Below are positions 1 to 8,362 of a DNA stretch of 64,000 bases, piece by piece. The notes below the pieces were generated by a model. The model was not told where the DNA came from. It worked only from the letters and a program-made list of their open reading frames with translations, and ran no database searches. A program made the translations under genes and the position numbers. Numbering within the stretch: the stretch's first letter is position 1; the number at the start of each line of letters is the position of its first letter. Source of the DNA: Pseudomonas azotoformans. GTDB taxonomy: Bacteria > Pseudomonadota > Gammaproteobacteria > Pseudomonadales > Pseudomonadaceae. The stretch is taken from contig NZ_CP014546.1 of the NCBI RefSeq assembly GCF_001579805.1, positions 5,890,001 to 5,954,000 on the forward strand. The letters are read 5' to 3'.

Positions 1-195
1 AGCAATCACTTTAAAGCCATTCAAGGACAATGGCTTCCCCCTTTATCTACTGGCCTTGACCTTTCCATAAGTGCAACTAACCCTGCCTCTTCGGCGCTTA
101 TAAGAATCGTCTTATTTGCCCGCCCGCCCTCGCCTCTTACTATTTCCCGGCAGTTCAGAAACCGCACTTTCCAACTCACACTTATGGACATCATC

Positions 196-801
196 ATGAA
201 GAAGTTCTCCCTGGCTGTTATCACTTCGGCCATTCTTTGCGCCTCCGGCAGCGCATTCGCCGAAGAGCCGGTTGTACCGAAGCCAACCCTCGGCGGCAGC
301 GGCAAAATCACCTTCACCGGCGTGATCAACAACGACGCTTGCTCGGTGGACGGCGCCAACTCCGACCGCACCATTTCGGTAGACATGGGCAACGTCTCGA
401 TCAAGGACATGGGCACTGCCGAGAACCCAACTGCCGGCCGTGTGACCGCCAAAGACTTCAACCTGAACGTCAACTGCAACCAGGGCACCAAAGTCGCGAT
501 GATTTTTGACGCCAACAACGGTGGTTCGGGCCTGGTGACGGGCAAGAACGTGCTGGCACTGAACCCAGGTTCGGCCACCGCGCAAAACGTCGGCATCGCC
601 CTGCTCGACAGCAAGGGCACGTTGATCGACCTCAGCTCCCCGGCCACCGCACGTATCGAAAGCACCATGCATGGCCAGGGCACCGAAGGCGGCGACGCCA
701 CCCTGAGCTTTGCCGCCGCCTACGTCACCACCGGTGCCGCCGGCGCATCGACGGCCGGTCGCGGTGACGCCACCCTGCCGTTCATCCTGCAATACGAATA
801 A
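196..801 (+). CDS. Type 1-like fimbrial major subunit (pilin)
   Basis: This gene encodes a 201-residue secreted pilin that would polymerise into a chaperone-usher fimbria on the cell surface. I chose the ATG at 196, which begins MKKFSLAV, over the ATG at 184 because it gives a compact signal peptide (residues 1-22, ending AFA before EE). The mature domain has the two cysteines expected of the family (Cys49 and Cys94), and the C-terminus ends in an alternating hydrophobic strand with a penultimate tyrosine (FILQYE), the donor-strand region read by the chaperone. The chaperone gene starts 76 bases downstream and the usher follows, so the three form an operon. Family assignment is secure; the receptor or surface bound is unknown. 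Confidence 0.88.
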   Translation: MKKFSLAVITSAILCASGSAFAEEPVVPKPTLGGSGKITFTGVINNDACSVDGANSDRTISVDMGNVSIKDMGTAENPTAGRVTAKDFNLNVNCNQGTKVAMIFDANNGGSGLVTGKNVLALNPGSATAQNVGIALLDSKGTLIDLSSPATARIESTMHGQGTEGGDATLSFAAAYVTTGAAGASTAGRGDATLPFILQYE

Positions 802-877
802 CCCCGGCGCCCGAGCACCGAACGCGCGAGGCCCTGCGGCCTCGCCATTCTTTTTCTGATGACACCGGATAACCCTC

Positions 878-1609
878 ATGCTGCCTCGTTCTCTCGCCGT
901 GGGCCTCGGGCTGCTGGGCATGCTCATGGCTGCCCAGGCCGCCGCCAGCATTTCATTGAATGCCACCCGTATTGTGTTCGATGGCGACCACAAAGAAGCC
1001 AACATCACCGTGCGTAACGGTAACCAGGATGTGTTGATCCAGTCCTGGGTCGACCGCAACGATGCCAGCGGCAGCCGCGCGCCGTTCGCCGTTACCCCGC
1101 CGTTGGCACGGGTGTTTGCCAAGGAACAGCAACTGCTGCGCATCTTGTATGAAGGCGCCGGCATGCCCACCGACCGCGAGTCGGTGGTCTGGCTCAACGT
1201 GCAGGAAATCCCCAAGGCCAGCGCCGCCGAAAACACCTTGCAGTTGGCCATCCGCCAACGCATCAAGATTTTTTTCCGCCCTGCCGGCTTGCCTGGCAGT
1301 GCGTTGCAAGCCCCTGCCCAGCTGGAGTGGGCGCTGACCAAACGCGGCGCGCAAACCCTGCTGAACGTGAAAAACCCGACGCTGTATCACGTGTCCATGG
1401 CCGACATAAAGGTGCAGGCGCAACTGGCCAGTGACTCCACCATGGTCGCCCCAGGCGAGGAAAAACAGTTCCCGCTGAACGCTCCGGTGGCCGCTGGCAC
1501 GGTGCAGTTGTCGTTCTCCAGCATCAATGACTACGGCGCGCAGAACCATTACACCGCCGCCCTGGCGAGTGGCACTGCACACGCCACTGAGTCACGCCTC
1601 AAACCCTGA
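878..1609 (+). CDS. Periplasmic fimbrial chaperone (PapD family)
   Basis: The 243-residue product is a periplasmic chaperone that caps pilin subunits and delivers them to the usher. A signal peptide covers about residues 1-23. Two immunoglobulin-like domains follow, of usual length for the family. Arg31 (NATRIVF) and Lys130 (QRIKIFF) match the conserved Arg/Lys pair that anchors the pilin C-terminus, and the family strand motif VWLNVQEIP lies at about residues 104-112. It lies between the pilin and usher genes (gaps of 76 and 50 bases). The reading is direct from sequence plus known PapD-family features, and I see no sign of damage. Confidence 0.92.
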   Translation: MLPRSLAVGLGLLGMLMAAQAAASISLNATRIVFDGDHKEANITVRNGNQDVLIQSWVDRNDASGSRAPFAVTPPLARVFAKEQQLLRILYEGAGMPTDRESVVWLNVQEIPKASAAENTLQLAIRQRIKIFFRPAGLPGSALQAPAQLEWALTKRGAQTLLNVKNPTLYHVSMADIKVQAQLASDSTMVAPGEEKQFPLNAPVAAGTVQLSFSSINDYGAQNHYTAALASGTAHATESRLKP

Positions 1610-1659
1610 GCACTTCGCCTCACGCTTGCTCGCCCACCCGGGATGCCACAGGTCTTCGC

Positions 1660-4170
1660 ATGTCTTTTCTTTCCAGCAACAGGTCCGCATGTGACGCACT
1701 GAAGTTGAAGACGCTGTGGCTGGCGATTGCCGCCTGCCTGCCCGCCTGGGCCATGGCCGACGAGGCTGCGCAGACTTTCAACACCACCTTCCTGCAGGGC
1801 TCGCAGTCACCCGTCGACCTGCAACAGTTGCTGTCGGCCAACAGCGTGTTGCCGGGCACTTACCGTGTCGACCTGTACAGCAACGAAGTGCTGGTGGGCC
1901 GCCGTGATATCGACTTCAAGCGCAACCCGCAAAACGACCAGGTGCAAGCCTGCCTGACCCTCGACCTGCTCAAGCAACTGGGGATCGACATGGCCCGCTT
2001 GCAGGCCCAAGGCAAAATCGATCCGCAGCAGCCGCAGGACTGCTACCCACTGCCAGCACTGATCGAAGACGCCACGGTGCGCTACGACAGCAGCCGCCTG
2101 CGCCTGCTTGCAAGCATTCCGCAAGTGGCCATGCAGCGCGGGCTGCGCGGGTATGTCGACCCGCAGCTGTGGGACGACGGCGTGCCGGCCGCGTTCATCA
2201 ACTATCAGCTCAACAGCAGCCGCACAGCCGGTGACTACGCCACGCGCATCGCCAATAACCTGGGCCTGCGCAACGGCATCAACCTGGGCGCCTGGCGCTT
2301 GCGCAACGAATCGAACCTGAGCGGCGGCACCGGGCGCAAGAACACCTACACCAGCAACCGTACCTACGTGCAGCACGACGTGACGGCGATCAAGGGCCAG
2401 TTCAGTGCCGGTGAGATTTTTTCCGACACCGACCTGTTCGACAGTGTGCGTTATCGCGGGGTCAAACTGGCCTCCGACGAAGGCATGCGTGCCGACAGCG
2501 AACGCGGCTACGCCCCCGTGATCCGCGGTGTGGCGCAGACCAACGCGACGGTGGAGATCCGCCAGAACGACTACATCCTCTACACCGCCAACGTCGCACC
2601 GGGGCCGTTCGAGATCAACGATATCTACCCCAGTGGCTCCAACGGCGACTTGCAGATCACCGTGATCGAAGCCGACGGCACCCGTCGTGTGACGATGCAG
2701 GCGTTTTCCAGCTTGCCAATCATGGTGCGTGAGGGGCAAGTCAAGTACAGCGTCTCGGCGGGCCGGTTCAATAGCAACACCGAGGGCTTGGCCACTCCGC
2801 GTTTCCTGAGCGGCACCCTGGCGTATGGCTTGACCAGCAACCTCAGCGGCATCGTCGGCTTGCAGGCCAGCGAAGACTACAACGCTTTGTCCCTCGGTGC
2901 CGGACGCAACACCGCGTTGGGCGCGGTGTCGCTGGATGTCACCCATTCTTCAAGCAAGGCCCAGGGGCAAACCACCCAGGGCAGCAGCGTGCGCGCGTTG
3001 TACGCCAAGACGTTTGCCGGCACTGACACCAACTTCACCCTGGCCGCCTACCGTTACTCCACCGAGGGTTATCGCAGCTTCAGCGACCATGTCGAAGACA
3101 TCAGCGACAGCATCCGCGTGCGCAGCGGCCATTCGAAAACCCGCACCGACCTCACCATCAACCAGAGCCTGGGGCGCAACCGCGAATTTGGCAGCCTGTA
3201 TGTGAACGCCAGCGACCAGCGCTACTGGAATCGTGGCGGCTCGCAGAGTTTTTCCGCCGGCTACACCAGCAACTGGGGCAACCTGAGCTACAACCTCGGC
3301 GTGACCCGGACCAAGCAGATTGTCACGTGGGGTGAGCCGAGCAGTGACACCCAGGTGAACCTGTCCATCTCGTTCCCACTGGGCAGCCAGGCCCGTGCAC
3401 CCCGAGCGTTTGTCACCACCAGCAGCCAACACGGCGACACCACCACCCAGGCGGGCATCAACGGCTACGTCGCCGACGCCAGCGACACGTTCTACTCGGT
3501 ACAAGCCGGGCACAGCGACACCAGTGGCGATTCCGGCTCGGTGAACATCAACAGCCGCACCTCGGTGGCGGATGTGAGCCTGGGCTACAGCCAGGGCCAG
3601 GGCTATAACTCGCAGAACTTCAACCTTGCAGGTTCGGTGGTGGCCCATGGCGGTGGGATCAACCTGGGGCAGACCGTCAGCGAGACCTTTGCACTGGCTG
3701 AGGTGCCGGGTATTTCCGGGGCGAAGATCAGCAGCTACAGCGGTGTGGAGACGGGTTACAACGGCTATGCGGTGATTCCGAATGCGCAGCCTTACCGGGT
3801 CAACTGGGTCAGCCTGGACACCCGAGACCTGGGCGGCGATGTGGAAATCACCAACGCCACCCAGCAAGTGGTGCCGCGTCGGGGTGCCATCGTGGTTGCA
3901 CGCTACAGCGGCACCACGGGGCGACGGGTGTTGTTCGAGTTGTTGGATGCGCAGCATAAGCCGCTGGGGTTTGGGGCTTCGTTGGAGGACTCGACGGGCA
4001 AGCAGTTGGCGATTGCTGATCCGAATGGGAATGCGTTGGCGTTGGTGGGGGAGGATCAGGGGACGTTGGTGATCAAGTGGGGTGAGCGCAGTTGCAGTGC
4101 TTCGTATGCGTTGGGGGTGCAGAACAAGGCGTTGAATTATGAGCGGCAGGTGTTGGTGTGTGGGCCTTGA
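1660..4170 (+). CDS. Outer-membrane fimbrial usher (FimD/PapC family)
   Basis: This 836-residue protein would form the outer-membrane pore through which pilins are assembled. Length is typical. After a long N-terminal signal region ending near AMADEA, there is the usher N-terminal domain (substrate docking), a beta-barrel rich in alternating polar and aromatic residues with a plug segment, and a C-terminal domain ending with the conserved cysteine pair (Cys812 and Cys834). It is the third gene of the fimbrial operon. The usual tip adhesin or further subunits do not follow: the stop codon is only 8 bases from a large repeat element. The adhesin may be encoded elsewhere, or may have been lost when the repeat or its neighbours rearranged. 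Confidence 0.93.
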   Translation: MSFLSSNRSACDALKLKTLWLAIAACLPAWAMADEAAQTFNTTFLQGSQSPVDLQQLLSANSVLPGTYRVDLYSNEVLVGRRDIDFKRNPQNDQVQACLTLDLLKQLGIDMARLQAQGKIDPQQPQDCYPLPALIEDATVRYDSSRLRLLASIPQVAMQRGLRGYVDPQLWDDGVPAAFINYQLNSSRTAGDYATRIANNLGLRNGINLGAWRLRNESNLSGGTGRKNTYTSNRTYVQHDVTAIKGQFSAGEIFSDTDLFDSVRYRGVKLASDEGMRADSERGYAPVIRGVAQTNATVEIRQNDYILYTANVAPGPFEINDIYPSGSNGDLQITVIEADGTRRVTMQAFSSLPIMVREGQVKYSVSAGRFNSNTEGLATPRFLSGTLAYGLTSNLSGIVGLQASEDYNALSLGAGRNTALGAVSLDVTHSSSKAQGQTTQGSSVRALYAKTFAGTDTNFTLAAYRYSTEGYRSFSDHVEDISDSIRVRSGHSKTRTDLTINQSLGRNREFGSLYVNASDQRYWNRGGSQSFSAGYTSNWGNLSYNLGVTRTKQIVTWGEPSSDTQVNLSISFPLGSQARAPRAFVTTSSQHGDTTTQAGINGYVADASDTFYSVQAGHSDTSGDSGSVNINSRTSVADVSLGYSQGQGYNSQNFNLAGSVVAHGGGINLGQTVSETFALAEVPGISGAKISSYSGVETGYNGYAVIPNAQPYRVNWVSLDTRDLGGDVEITNATQQVVPRRGAIVVARYSGTTGRRVLFELLDAQHKPLGFGASLEDSTGKQLAIADPNGNALALVGEDQGTLVIKWGERSCSASYALGVQNKALNYERQVLVCGP

Positions 4171-4338
4171 TGTATTGAGTACATATCCGTTCTTTGGGTA
4201 ACGGCTGAAATAGGTTCCGCCCTTACGGCGGCTCACTTTTGAAAAGCCGGAATGCCGGCCCAGCCAAAAGTAAGCAAAAGGCTCTTGCCCCAACACTCGG
4301 CACCTCGCCTAGGCTCGGTATGCCCGTAATCCGACAGT

Positions 4339-4418
4339 GATTTGGGGGGCCGCCGCCACGCGCCATCCATGGCGCGGGGCGGCTAAACCGGCATCCCTGC
4401 CGGTTTACCCCCCAAATC
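4339..4418. repeat. Left cloverleaf (three-way junction) module of repeat copy 1
   Basis: An 11-base perfect outer stem (GATTTGGGGGG at 4339-4349 with CCCCCCAAATC at 4408-4418) encloses two hairpins. Hairpin one (4350-4382) pairs CCGCC with GGCGG and CGCGCC with GGCGCG. Hairpin two is a perfect 10-base stem, TAAACCGGCA / TGCCGGTTTA, with a four-base loop. The copy in the third element is at 32656-32735; the second element lacks it. Confidence 0.7.
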
Positions 4419-4477
4419 CCTGCCGAATTCCGGCCAGCGTGTTTGACGGGGCGCCTAAGATCAAAATCAAAAACAAA

Positions 4478-4509
<32 letters not shown>

Positions 4510-4528
4510 TGAGTTGGATCTGCTTTTC

Positions 4529-4615
4529 TGTGGGAGCTGGCTTGCCTGCGATGGCATCAACTCGGTGTACCTGATGTACTGAGATGTCTGCATCGCAGGC
4601 AAGCCAGCTCCCACA
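4529..4615. repeat. REP doublet (REPIN-like) at the centre of repeat copy 1
   Basis: Two perfectly inverted 24-base REP units (4529-4552 and 4592-4615, core GGGAGCTGGCTTGCCTGC) are separated by 39 bases. This is a well-known dispersed repeat type of fluorescent pseudomonads, usually attributed to RAYT transposases acting in trans. No RAYT gene is in the window. Confidence 0.85.
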
Positions 4616-4716
4616 TTTGAACCGAGATCGGCTTGCAATACCGGTCGGCTCGAAGGCCGCCGCGGTTGTTTTTGATTTTGATCTTAGGCGCCCCGTCAAA
4701 CACGCTGGCCGAACGC

Positions 4717-4807
4717 AGGCTTGAATCCGTGGGTAACCCGGCAGGACGCCGGGTTAGCCGCGCTGGGCCAAGGATGGCCCATCGCGGCGGCCCACGGATT
4801 CAAGCCT
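4717..4807. repeat. Right cloverleaf (three-way junction) module of repeat copy 1
   Basis: A perfect 17-base outer stem (AGGCTTGAATCCGTGGG with its complement at 4791-4807) encloses two hairpins: TAACCCGGC / GCCGGGTTA with a five-base loop, and GCCGCG-TGGGCCA / TGGCCCA-CGCGGC with an AGGA loop. The same module occurs at 21961-22051 and 33051-33140. Confidence 0.75.
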
Positions 4808-4904
4808 TCGTTCGGGCACACCGAGCCTAAGCGAGGTGCCGAGTGTTGGGGTAAGAGCGCTTTGGTGGACTTGTTCCCTCAAAACGTACGCCATGAAGCG
4901 AGTG

Positions 4905-5702
4905 TTAAGCAGTTTGCTTCAGTTGCTTTGCGTAGTCATTAGGTGAGCTGTATCCCAGCGCCGAGTGCAGCCGTGCCGCGTTGTAAAACCCATGGATGTA
5001 GCTTGCGATTGATGCATGGGCCTGTGCTTTGCTGGGATACACACCGATGGCTTCTTCCTTCTTGAGTGTGGCAAAAAAGCTCTCTGCCACGGCGTTATCC
5101 CAGCAATTCCCCTTACGGCTCATGCTTTGCACGAAGCCTCTTTCCGCGATCATGCTACGAAAACCGCTACCGGTGTATTGTCGGCCTCGATCAGAGTGAA
5201 AAATCACACCGTGATCCACGGGCGCTCTGGTCCAGGCGTTCATGAACGCCTGTTGTACCAAGCCCTCGGGCATACGATCCGACAGGCTGTAACCCAGCAC
5301 CTGCCGGGTCTGGATACTCAACACCACAGCCAAGTACAACCAACCCTGGCGGGTCGAAATATACGTGATATCCCCCACCCAGGCGGGTGCTGGGCTTGTC
5401 ACGGAAAAGCGTCGTTTTAACACGTTGTCAGAAATAGGTTGGATATACCGGTTATCCGTCGAGTGTTTGAAGCGGGCTTTGATTTTTCCTCGCAGCATTT
5501 CCTCTCTCATCAGACGAGCTACTCGCTTGTGCCCTATCGCGTACGAGCGGTTATGAAGCGCCTTAACCATGCGTGGACGCCCATAAGTGCCTCGGCTTGC
5601 CCGATGAATCGCGCGAATTTCCAAGCGAATCGCCACATCTGGATCAGGACGTTTCTGACGCTTCAAATAGCCGTGAAAGCCCGACACCGAGACCTCCATC
5701 AC
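4905..5702 (-). CDS. IS3-family transposase OrfB (DDE catalytic part)
   Basis: This frame encodes the catalytic half of the transposase. The rve-type integrase fold carries the DDE triad in the contexts WVGDITYI, FHSDRGRQY and AVAESFFATLKKE, so all three acidic residues are present. The frame stays open upstream of the GTG at 5702 (reading ...FVARERTHFPVRLLCR before it), which shows the protein is normally made as an OrfAB fusion by -1 frameshifting rather than from its own start. Given coordinates cover the part from the first possible start codon. The stop is 39 bases from the left IS end. Confidence 0.9.
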   Translation of the reverse strand: MMEVSVSGFHGYLKRQKRPDPDVAIRLEIRAIHRASRGTYGRPRMVKALHNRSYAIGHKRVARLMREEMLRGKIKARFKHSTDNRYIQPISDNVLKRRFSVTSPAPAWVGDITYISTRQGWLYLAVVLSIQTRQVLGYSLSDRMPEGLVQQAFMNAWTRAPVDHGVIFHSDRGRQYTGSGFRSMIAERGFVQSMSRKGNCWDNAVAESFFATLKKEEAIGVYPSKAQAHASIASYIHGFYNAARLHSALGYSSPNDYAKQLKQTA

Positions 5703-5758
5703 TCGACATAACAGCCTGACTGGAAAGTGAGTCCGTTCACGGGCGACAAAGGCGTATC

Positions 5759-6052
5759 TCAGTTGGACTCTTTGGCAAAGAACGCCGTCGCTTTTTTTAG
5801 GATTTCTCGCTCCATTTTGAGCGTGGCATTTTCAGCTCGAAGCCGAGCCAGCTCGCTTTCCAGGTCAGAGACCGGATGCCGGGCAGGAGAACTGAGAGGA
5901 CGCCCGTTGCGTGCGGCGTCCAGCCAATTACCTAAGGTTTTGACCGAGATATCCAACTGTCGGGCAGCTTCTCCTCGACCAATGCTTTCAGCGAGTGTCA
6001 CTGCCTGAGCTTTGAAGTCGTCGGTGTAACTGCGGCGAGTTTGCTGTGCCAT
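5759..6052 (-). CDS. IS3-family transposase OrfA (helix-turn-helix part)
   Basis: The 97-residue OrfA starts at the ATG at 6052 (MAQQTRRSYTDDF). It has the IS3 helix-turn-helix (GRGEAARQLDISVKTLGNW), then a leucine-heptad coiled coil (LESELARLRAENATLKMER) used for dimerisation. Near its end a run of seven A residues on the coding strand (5792-5798, within CTAAAAAAAGCG) is a standard -1 frameshift site that would join it to OrfB. Translation past the site ends at TGA just before the OrfB region. Confidence 0.9.
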   Translation of the reverse strand: MAQQTRRSYTDDFKAQAVTLAESIGRGEAARQLDISVKTLGNWLDAARNGRPLSSPARHPVSDLESELARLRAENATLKMEREILKKATAFFAKESN

Positions 6053-6198
6053 AAGTGCCTCCAAGATTGCGATTAAAATATCGCTTCTTGGCGTCCGCTG
6101 CGAGGGAACAAGTCCATTGGTTACTTTCGCGCTTTTCGAAAGTGACCCGCCGTAAGGGCGGAACCAATATCCGCCATTACCGCAGCAATGGATATGTA

Positions 6199-6246
6199 CA
6201 CCACCACCACCACCACCACCACCACCACCACCACCACCACCACCAC
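6199..6246 (+). repeat. (CAC)16 trinucleotide repeat
   Basis: Sixteen uninterrupted CAC units follow directly on the right end of repeat copy 1 (GGATATGTACAC). Open frames through it give only polyhistidine, polythreonine or polyglycine and I do not call them genes. Tracts this long are unusual in bacteria and prone to slippage. Confidence 0.95.
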
Positions 6247-6331
6247 CCACATTTCGCCCGAGACCAGCGTCGAGAAACCGGTCCACTCTAAGGCCGCCGA
6301 GCTTCTGCTTTTGATCTGGGCCGCCCCGTCA
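6246..6331 (+). repeat. Fragment of a further composite repeat copy
   Basis: This stretch (CCCACATTT, then GAAACCGGTC, AAGGCCGCCG, CTTTTGATCTG and CGCCCCGTCA) follows in order the region between the central REP and the right 46-base arm of copy 2 (21852-21943). It lacks all outer parts. It abuts a truncated TonB receptor reading frame at 6332, so a second copy probably once stood here and the junction records a deletion. Confidence 0.7.
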
Positions 6332-6475
6332 GTGGACGACTACGCAGTGTTCGATGTGGCCGGCCGCTACACCACCAGAGTCGGCGATTACGATACTGTG
6401 CTGCACCTGACCGTCGACAACCTGTTCCTGGGAGCGCCGCGTACAGCGCGGTTATCCGCCACCGTCAATTTCTGA
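6332..6475 (+). pseudogene. 3' remnant of a TonB-dependent receptor gene
   Basis: The last ~48 codons of an open frame read as the C-terminus of a TonB-dependent siderophore-type receptor. YAVFDVAGRYTTRVG fits the penultimate barrel strands, LHLTVDNLF fits the strand preceding the usual W/Y turn, and the frame ends ARLSATVNF with a terminal phenylalanine, the family's outer-membrane signature. The residues normally found between VDNLF and GAPRT appear deleted. Everything upstream has been replaced by repeat sequence. It stops 12 bases before the phosphatase gene, suggesting the two were once one operon. Family is inferred from motif pattern alone. Confidence 0.65.
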
Positions 6476-6487
6476 GGCTGAGTGTTT

Positions 6488-7324
6488 ATGCGTAATCTGA
6501 TTTACTCCAGTGTGTGCCTGCTCTCCACCGCCCTGGTGGGCTGCCAGCAACAACCGCCCGCCAACGATCAATTGGACGCGGTGCTGTGGACCCAGACCTC
6601 CATCGAGCACGAGCTGATTTATCGCCAGGTATTCGCCAGCGCCACCCGCCAGCTGGACACGGCCCTGGCCGACCCGACGTGGGACGCCTTGCCCTTGCCG
6701 CCACGCAACCTCGCCGGCCTGCCGCCAGCAGTGGTGGTGGATATCGACGAAACCGTACTCGACAACGTGCCGCTCAACGCGCGGGACATCCGCACCAACC
6801 AGGTCTACTCCTACGACCGCTGGAACACCTGGGTTGATCAGGCCAAGGCGCAGGCGCTGCCCGGCGCCGTCGAGTTTTTACAGGCGGCTGACCAGAAGGG
6901 CATCACCGTCTACTACATCACCAACCGTGAACACAGCCAGGTCCAGGCCACCGTCAACAACCTGCGCCTGCGTGGCTTCCCGGTAGAACGCAACGAACAG
7001 GTACTGGCCGCCAGCACGCCGACCGGTCACTGCGAGCAGGCCGGCTATGGCAAGAACTGCCGCCGCCAATGGGTCGCCAACCACGCCCGTGTGCTGATGC
7101 TGGCCGGTGATTCTTTCGGGGACTTCGTGCAAGCCGAACACAACACCCTGGCCGACCAGCGCAAAGCCGCCGCGCCGTACCTGGCGTGGCTTGGCCAGCG
7201 CTGGTTCCTGCTGCCCAACCCAACCTACGGCAACTGGTACAGCGCCCCCTATGGCGACCAGGAAAAACTGCCTTTCGAACGCAAGCGCCAACTCAAGCAA
7301 CAGGCGCTGCACCTGGAAAACTAA
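6488..7324 (+). CDS. e(P4)-type acid phosphatase / 5'-nucleotidase lipoprotein
   Basis: The 278-residue product is an outer-membrane lipoprotein of the HAD superfamily class IIIB (class C acid phosphatase, e(P4)). In Haemophilus the family dephosphorylates NMN to nicotinamide riboside. The ATG at 6488 gives a lipoprotein signal with lipobox ALVGC (Cys19). The catalytic DxD motif is DIDETVLDN (Asp85, Asp87), the second motif is ITNRE (about 144-148), and the acidic motif is GDSFGDF (207-213), so all catalytic parts are present. A TonB receptor remnant lies directly upstream and a pnuC-like remnant directly downstream, consistent with a former NAD-precursor uptake operon in which only this gene remains intact. 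Confidence 0.85.
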   Translation: MRNLIYSSVCLLSTALVGCQQQPPANDQLDAVLWTQTSIEHELIYRQVFASATRQLDTALADPTWDALPLPPRNLAGLPPAVVVDIDETVLDNVPLNARDIRTNQVYSYDRWNTWVDQAKAQALPGAVEFLQAADQKGITVYYITNREHSQVQATVNNLRLRGFPVERNEQVLAASTPTGHCEQAGYGKNCRRQWVANHARVLMLAGDSFGDFVQAEHNTLADQRKAAAPYLAWLGQRWFLLPNPTYGNWYSAPYGDQEKLPFERKRQLKQQALHLEN

Positions 7325-7340
7325 TGCTTGAGAGAACCCT

Positions 7341-7432
7341 ATGTCGCCGCTGGAAATCGTCGCCGTTTTCTCAACATCGCCGGCGTCTGGCTCACCGCTC
7401 CACGGATGCGCTGATGCTGGCCTGGCAACGTG
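7341..7432 (+). pseudogene. pnuC: 5' remnant of a pnuC-like nicotinamide riboside transporter gene
   Basis: Starting at ATG 7341 the frame reads MSPLEIVAV. After loss of about one base near 7366-7370 it continues LNIAGVWLTA, then R-M-R-stop-CWPGNV. Joined, this follows the start of PnuC proteins (LEIVAV..., GVWLT, CWP in the first two membrane segments). So it is a fragment with a frameshift and an in-frame stop, after which no PnuC-like sequence continues. It begins 16 bases after the phosphatase stop codon. The match is from remembered family patterns over about 30 residues, so confidence is moderate. Confidence 0.5.
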
Positions 7433-7543
7433 ACTTGCGCGAGCAGGAACATATAACCAAAGCGTCGGTTTACAGCGTTTAATATCATTAAACATAAGTG
7501 CATCTATCGCGTTTAAATATAAAAAACCCGCTTGGATGCTTTT

Positions 7544-8362
7544 ATGAACTTACGCACTGCCGCCGCCCTCAGCGTCACCCTCCTTTTGGCTAGCCCGGCC
7601 GTGTTTGCTGGGCAGACGCTGGACCGCATCACCCAATCCAGGCAATTGGTCGGCGTGTTGATGGAAAATTACCCACCGTTTTCTTTCCTCAACGAACAAA
7701 ACCAGTTGGACGGCTTTGACGTCGATGTGACCAAGGCCGTGGCCGAAAAGCTCGGAGTGAAGCTCAAGCTGGAAACGCCCTCCTGGGAAGTCATTGCCGC
7801 CGGCCGCTGGAATGGCCGGTATGACGTGTGCATCTGCTCCATGACCCCCAGCGCGGCGCGCGGTCAAGTGTTCAACTTCCCGTTCGAGTATTACGCCTCG
7901 CCTGCCGTGGTGGTGGTCAATGCCGGTGACAACGCCATCCAGTCGGCGGTCGACCTCACCGGTAAAAAAGTCGGCGTGGGCAGTGCGTCCACCTACGAGG
8001 CCTACCTGGCCAAGGACCTGGTGATCGAAGGCGCCAGCAAGCCGATCGACTATCCGTTCAAGGCTGTACAAGCCGTGCCCTATGACAACGAAACCATCGC
8101 CTTCCAGGACCTTGCGCTGGGCACCGGCAAACGCCTGGATGCGATGGTCACCAACCTGGTGACCGCCAAGGAACGCATCGAGCACGACCCACGCTTCAAA
8201 ATCACCGGCGATGTGCTGTACGCCGAACCCAATGTGGTGGCCACCGAGAAAGGTGATCCGCAATGGGATGCCAAGCTGACCCAGATCCTGGCTGAGCTGA
8301 AAAGCGACGGCACGCTGGCGAAGATTTCCCAGAAGTGGATCGGCTCAGACATCACCCAATGA
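7544..8362 (+). CDS. Periplasmic amino-acid-type ABC substrate-binding protein
   Basis: This 272-residue protein belongs to the family 3 (polar amino acid) periplasmic binding proteins. The ATG at 7544 gives a clean signal peptide (MNLRTAAALS... ending AVFAG). The mature part shows the family blocks LVGVLMENYPPFSF, GFDVDVTKAVAEKLGV, WNGRYDVCICSMT and a C-terminal segment ending LAKISQKWIGSD. Its stop codon overlaps the start of the permease gene (ATGA at 8359-8362), and an LLM monooxygenase follows, so the bound ligand may be a sulfur- or nitrogen-containing compound oxidised by that enzyme. That link is inference from gene order. No ATPase gene is in this operon. Confidence 0.85.
   Translation: MNLRTAAALSVTLLLASPAVFAGQTLDRITQSRQLVGVLMENYPPFSFLNEQNQLDGFDVDVTKAVAEKLGVKLKLETPSWEVIAAGRWNGRYDVCICSMTPSAARGQVFNFPFEYYASPAVVVVNAGDNAIQSAVDLTGKKVGVGSASTYEAYLAKDLVIEGASKPIDYPFKAVQAVPYDNETIAFQDLALGTGKRLDAMVTNLVTAKERIEHDPRFKITGDVLYAEPNVVATEKGDPQWDAKLTQILAELKSDGTLAKISQKWIGSDITQ

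Larger units (their letters stand above)
4866..6116 (-). mobile_element. Complete IS3-family insertion sequence (1251 bp)
   Basis: The element begins TGGACTTGTTCCCTC and ends with the exact inverse GAGGGAACAAGTCCA, giving perfect 15-base terminal inverted repeats with TG...CA ends. The tetranucleotide TTGG lies immediately outside both ends (4862-4865 and 6117-6120), a four-base target duplication. It encodes OrfA and OrfB on the minus strand with an A7 slippage tract between them. It is inserted in the right outer arm of the first composite repeat, so it arrived after that repeat. Its ends and coding capacity look intact, so it may still be active. Confidence 0.93.

Noticed and set aside
6055-6291. 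Short frame encoding sixteen consecutive histidines
   Set aside because: It is only translation of the CAC tract and repeat arm, without a start context or homologue.
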